Assembly: GCF_002776525.5 (NCBI RefSeq)
Contig: NC_045444.1
Coordinates: forward strand, 31,974,198-32,038,197
Source of the DNA: Piliocolobus tephrosceles
Lineage: Eukaryota > Chordata > Mammalia > Primates > Cercopithecidae
Reading direction: 5' to 3'
DNA length: 64,000 nucleotides
Shown: piece after piece, positions 61,450-64,000 of the stretch
How positions within the stretch are numbered: position 1 is the stretch's first letter
Layout of the letters: every line of letters starts with the position of its first letter
The notes under the pieces: generated by a model
The model's database searches: none
Told to the model about the DNA's origin: nothing
Seen by the model: the letters and a program-made list of their open reading frames with translations, nothing else
Program-made: the position numbers and the translations under genes

Positions 61450-62200
61450 GGGGCCCTCTGTGGTTTTGTGACTGTGATGGGATATCACTCCTGTAATTAG
61501 ATTAATTATGTTATGTGGCAAAAGTGAGGGAACTTTTTAGACATAATTAAGATCTCCAGTTTAAGTTCATAAAACATGAGATTATGATGTCTGGGCCTGA
61601 TCTAATCAGAAGAGTGCTTTAAAATAAGATGTAGTGGTGCTATGGTCTGACTATGCTTGCCTTAAACTCACATGTTGAAATTCTAACCCGCAAGGTGATG
61701 GCATTAGGAGGTGGGGCTTTGGGGAAGTGATTAGGTCATGAGGGTGGAGCACTTATGATTGAGATTAGTGCCCTTGTGAAAGAGACTCTAGAGAGCCCAC
61801 TGGCTCCTTCTGCCATATGAGGTTAAAGCAAGAAGACAGTCATCTATAGACCAAGAAGTGTGCCCTCACCAGGCACCAAATCTGCTTGGACCTTGATCTT
61901 GGATTTCCCAGCCCTCAGAACTGTGAGAAATACATTTCCATTGCTTATAAAACTCATTCATCTTAGGGTCTTTTGATAGAGCAGCTCAATTGGCCTAAGA
62001 CAAAGGGTCATACTCAAAAGAAGTTAGAGAGATTCCAAGCTGCAGAGATGCTCTCTTCTTGGCCTTGAAGAAGCAATAGCCACATTTCAGAGACAGTCAC
62101 AAAACAGAATAGTGTGCAGCTCCTTGGAGCTGAGAGCTTCCGTCCTACAACTTTAAGCAAAGGAATCCTGGCAACAACCTTGGAAGAGATCAAATATGTT
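61450..62200 (+). mobile_element. Older MaLR-like LTR, split by an MLT1A-type insertion
   Basis: The left piece (about 61450-61637) has 'gatgggatatcactcctgta', 'attatgttatgtggcaaaa' and 'gggcctgatctaatcagaag'. The right piece (62003 to about 62200) resumes with 'agttagagagattccaag' and 'ggaatcctggcaacaacctt'. The pieces join in consensus order once the MLT1A-type element between them is removed. Subfamily uncertain. Confidence 0.5.
61638..62002 (+). mobile_element. MLT1A-type MaLR LTR, nearly complete, sense
   Basis: It begins 'tgctatggtctga' and continues with 'gtgatggcattaggaggtgg', 'aggtcatgagggtggagc', 'ccttgatcttggatttccc' and 'aactgtgagaaatacatttc'. It ends 'ggcctaagaca'. TG..CA ends and about 365 bp fit a complete MLT1A-type solo LTR. 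Flanking 5-mers (agtgg and aaggg) match only 3 of 5, so the target duplication has decayed. Confidence 0.88.
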
Positions 62201-63229
62201 TTAAAACACATTAATATACTCTCAAATCCCAATAGTGTATATATAAAACACATGATAGAAATTCATGAAAATAGATGTGACACATATAAAACGTTTAATA
62301 AAGTATGATTTTGCTCAGTTAGCCCTAACAGGTAACTAGGTGGACTGAGATTATTGATACAGCTTTCCAGCATGCTTATAAGTGCACTTAATTTGCATAT
62401 TAAAATGAATGCTCATTAAAATATCATAACTTAGAAGAAGGTCATTGCTTACTGTTGTATTTCTTTAAAGTGTCTGTGAAAATAGTGTTTGTATTACACA
62501 TTTAATTGACATCTTATGCCCCAAAGGATTCCCTAGAACCACTGCAGCCATGTCCGAAAAGCAAACTACTTTTTTGACATCTCTCTCTCTAATTTTTATT
62601 ATGAAGTTTCTCTAGAAGTCATCAGCTGTATTATATTTTTGTGATGATTAATTCTTCCTTAATGTGATTTCTAAAAATAAGAAAGTTAGATGGATAGTGT
62701 GATTCTTTCAAAATAGATCTAGTAGCTGTCATTGATAAAATCACTTAATTCACAATTCCAACATGAAGTGTAGTAAAATATAGTCATAAAATCTTCAAGT
62801 ATTTTTTAAAGACAGGAAACAAATTATATTCTAATAGTACAAAGCATAAGGGGCAGGATATGAGGCAAGAGGTAGAATATTAGCATTTCCAATAAAATAT
62901 GTACGGTTTTTGAAGAAATTACAAATTCATAATACACACTTCAGAGAATAAAGCTTGACAAAATACTCCTGTTTGTTGAGACTATGCAGGAATGAGCAAA
63001 TGGCATACTGCATGAGGATCAGAATTTTTTAAAAGAATGACAAATACTAATCTGAAGCTAGATATTACAACTTTCTCTAGGACAGAGCAGACTGATAATC
63101 TAAGAGGAAGCCATATAACTTTCCTCTTTGTTATCTTAATTCTGAAAAGTGAGCTTATCAGAATGACTTGTCTGGTTCTGATAAGGGGGTCTTTCTTCCC
63201 CTGTGCCTAAATAATTAAGGTAGAACTTT
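62201..63229. other. Unique sequence; nothing recognised
   Basis: AT-rich, with no gene and no transposon I can assign. Confidence 0.5.
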
Positions 63230-63327
63230 ATGACCCACAATATGGTATGTGAACCTACAGTACTTGGAAGTTTGGTAGAAATAAAGAATCTTGTGCCCTG
63301 CCTTCAGCCTACTGAATCAAAATATAA
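63230..63327 (-). mobile_element. MER5-like fragment truncated by a DNA transposon
   Basis: 'acagtacttggaagtttgg' followed by 'tagaaataaagaatcttg', then 'cttcagcctactgaatca', follows the antisense MER5 middle ('acttgttagaaatgcaaat', 'cagacctactgaatcag'). It stops where the next element begins. Confidence 0.6.
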
Positions 63328-64000
63328 TAGTTTCTAGGTATCCACGGGGCATTGTTTCCAGGACCTCTCATGGATACCAAAATCCACAGGTGTTCACCTC
63401 CCTCATATGAAATGGTATAGCAGAGTTGATTTTCGAACAAGAGATTAGGGAAACCAACCTCCTGTATAGTCAAAAACTTACCTATAACTTTTGATTCCCT
63501 CAAAACTTAACTACTAATAGCCTACCATTGACCAAAAGCCTTACTGATAATACAAACAGTCCAGTCAAATATATTTTGTATGTTATATGTATTATCTACT
63601 GTATTCTTTTAATAAAGTGAGCTAGAGAAAGTAAAATGTCATTAAGAAAATCATAATGAAGAGAAAATATATTTAATATTAGTTAAGTGAAAATGGATCA
63701 TCATAAAGGTATTCATCTTTATTGTCTTCAAGTTAAGTAGGCTGAGGAGAAGAACAAAAAGGAGGGGTTAGTCTTGCTGTCTCAATGGTGGCAGAGGCAG
63801 AAGAAAATCCACATATAAGTGGACCTGCAGAGTTCAAACCTATGTAGTTTAAGGATCACTGTATTTGCATGTAACCTACATACATGCTCCTGCATACTTT
63901 ATATCATTTCCAGATTACTTATAATACCTAATACAATGTGAGTGCTATGTAAATAGTTTTTATACTGCCTTGTTTAGGAAATTACAAGAAAAAAAAAGCT
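63328..64000. mobile_element. Tigger-like (TcMar) DNA transposon, continues past window end
   Basis: The left end is 'tagtttctaggtatccacgg' followed by 'ggcattgtttccaggacc' and 'tggataccaaaatccac'. After an inserted element the text resumes at 63862 with 'tatttgcatgtaacctacat' and 'agattacttataatacctaa'. This is the non-autonomous Tigger/MER2-like pattern. The right end lies outside the window. No transposase frame is present. Confidence 0.75.
63421..63861 (-). mobile_element. Second Tigger-like MITE nested in the first
   Basis: A 441-bp insert. Its left end 'cagagttgattttcgaac' and the complement of its right end 'cagtgatccttaaacta' resemble the same CAGTTGACCCTTGAAC-type terminal repeat. 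A TA follows the right end (63862-63863). The left TA is not intact ('tatag'). Internal text includes 'aacttttgattccctcaaaa' and 'ggcagaggcagaagaaaatc'. It is non-coding. Confidence 0.75.

Noticed and set aside
1..64000. CRISPR arrays, operons, phage or plasmid features, tRNA/rRNA/snRNA genes
   Set aside because: Nothing of the kind is seen. The repeat content is that of a primate nuclear genome.

Overview
This window is non-coding DNA from a catarrhine primate (Old World monkey, ape or human; the sequence alone does not say which). The evidence is an L1PA-class LINE-1 3' fragment, full-length Alus including AluY/Sc-like copies, L1PB/late-L1PA-like LINEs, and older mammalian repeats (L1M, MIR, MER5, MaLR LTRs, Tigger-like DNA transposons). 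A 400-base run of N inside a pyrimidine tetranucleotide array marks an assembly gap. Base composition is AT-rich throughout. I found no protein-coding gene, exon, structural RNA gene, CRISPR array or operon. Every open frame over about 150 codons is either decayed L1 ORF1/ORF2 or low-complexity sequence. The region reads as a gene desert or a large intron.

Layout. About 0.47-7.15 kb is a nearly full-length primate L1 on the + strand, with decayed ORF1 and ORF2 and an AT-rich tract expanded inside the ORF2 3' end. About 7.2-21.2 kb is mostly unique DNA with one Alu (9.0-9.3 kb), one MaLR LTR (10.6-10.9 kb), a MIR fragment, a TG/TA microsatellite next to a short Alu fragment, and a stretch near 17.0 kb rich in homeodomain-type motifs. 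About 21.25-21.58 kb is an Alu whose tail has become a TTTA array. About 21.6-30.8 kb is mostly unique, with an A28 tract, the gapped TTTC/TTCC array and a MIR fragment. About 30.8-38.0 kb is an ancient, almost complete L1M on the - strand, interrupted by an L1PA fragment (34.6-35.3 kb) and an L1PB/L1MA-type fragment (36.3-36.5 kb). It contains a CTT array, a long polypyrimidine tract and several perfect hairpins. An Alu closes it at 38.06-38.37 kb. About 38.4-51.6 kb is mostly unique with MIR/L2 scraps, microsatellites and a MER5-type element at 51.6-51.8 kb.

The last 11 kb is a dense transposon nest. An L1M 3' half (52.9-55.3 kb) is split by a MaLR/ERVL LTR plus internal sequence. An AluY-like copy follows (55.4-55.7 kb). 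A second L1M (56.6-60.3 kb) is split by a probable ERV LTR. Next comes a MaLR LTR with its internal region (60.3-61.4 kb), into which a 323-bp solo LTR inserted with a perfect 6-bp target duplication. An older LTR is split by an MLT1A-type LTR (61.45-62.2 kb). A Tigger-like DNA transposon, itself carrying a second Tigger-like element, runs off the right edge.

Nothing here works together as a pathway, and I see no undescribed biological system. The most informative signals are the insertion order that can be read from boundaries and target duplications, a group of perfect hairpins in ancient L1M sequence that look like template-switch products, and one candidate conserved regulatory stretch near 17.0 kb.
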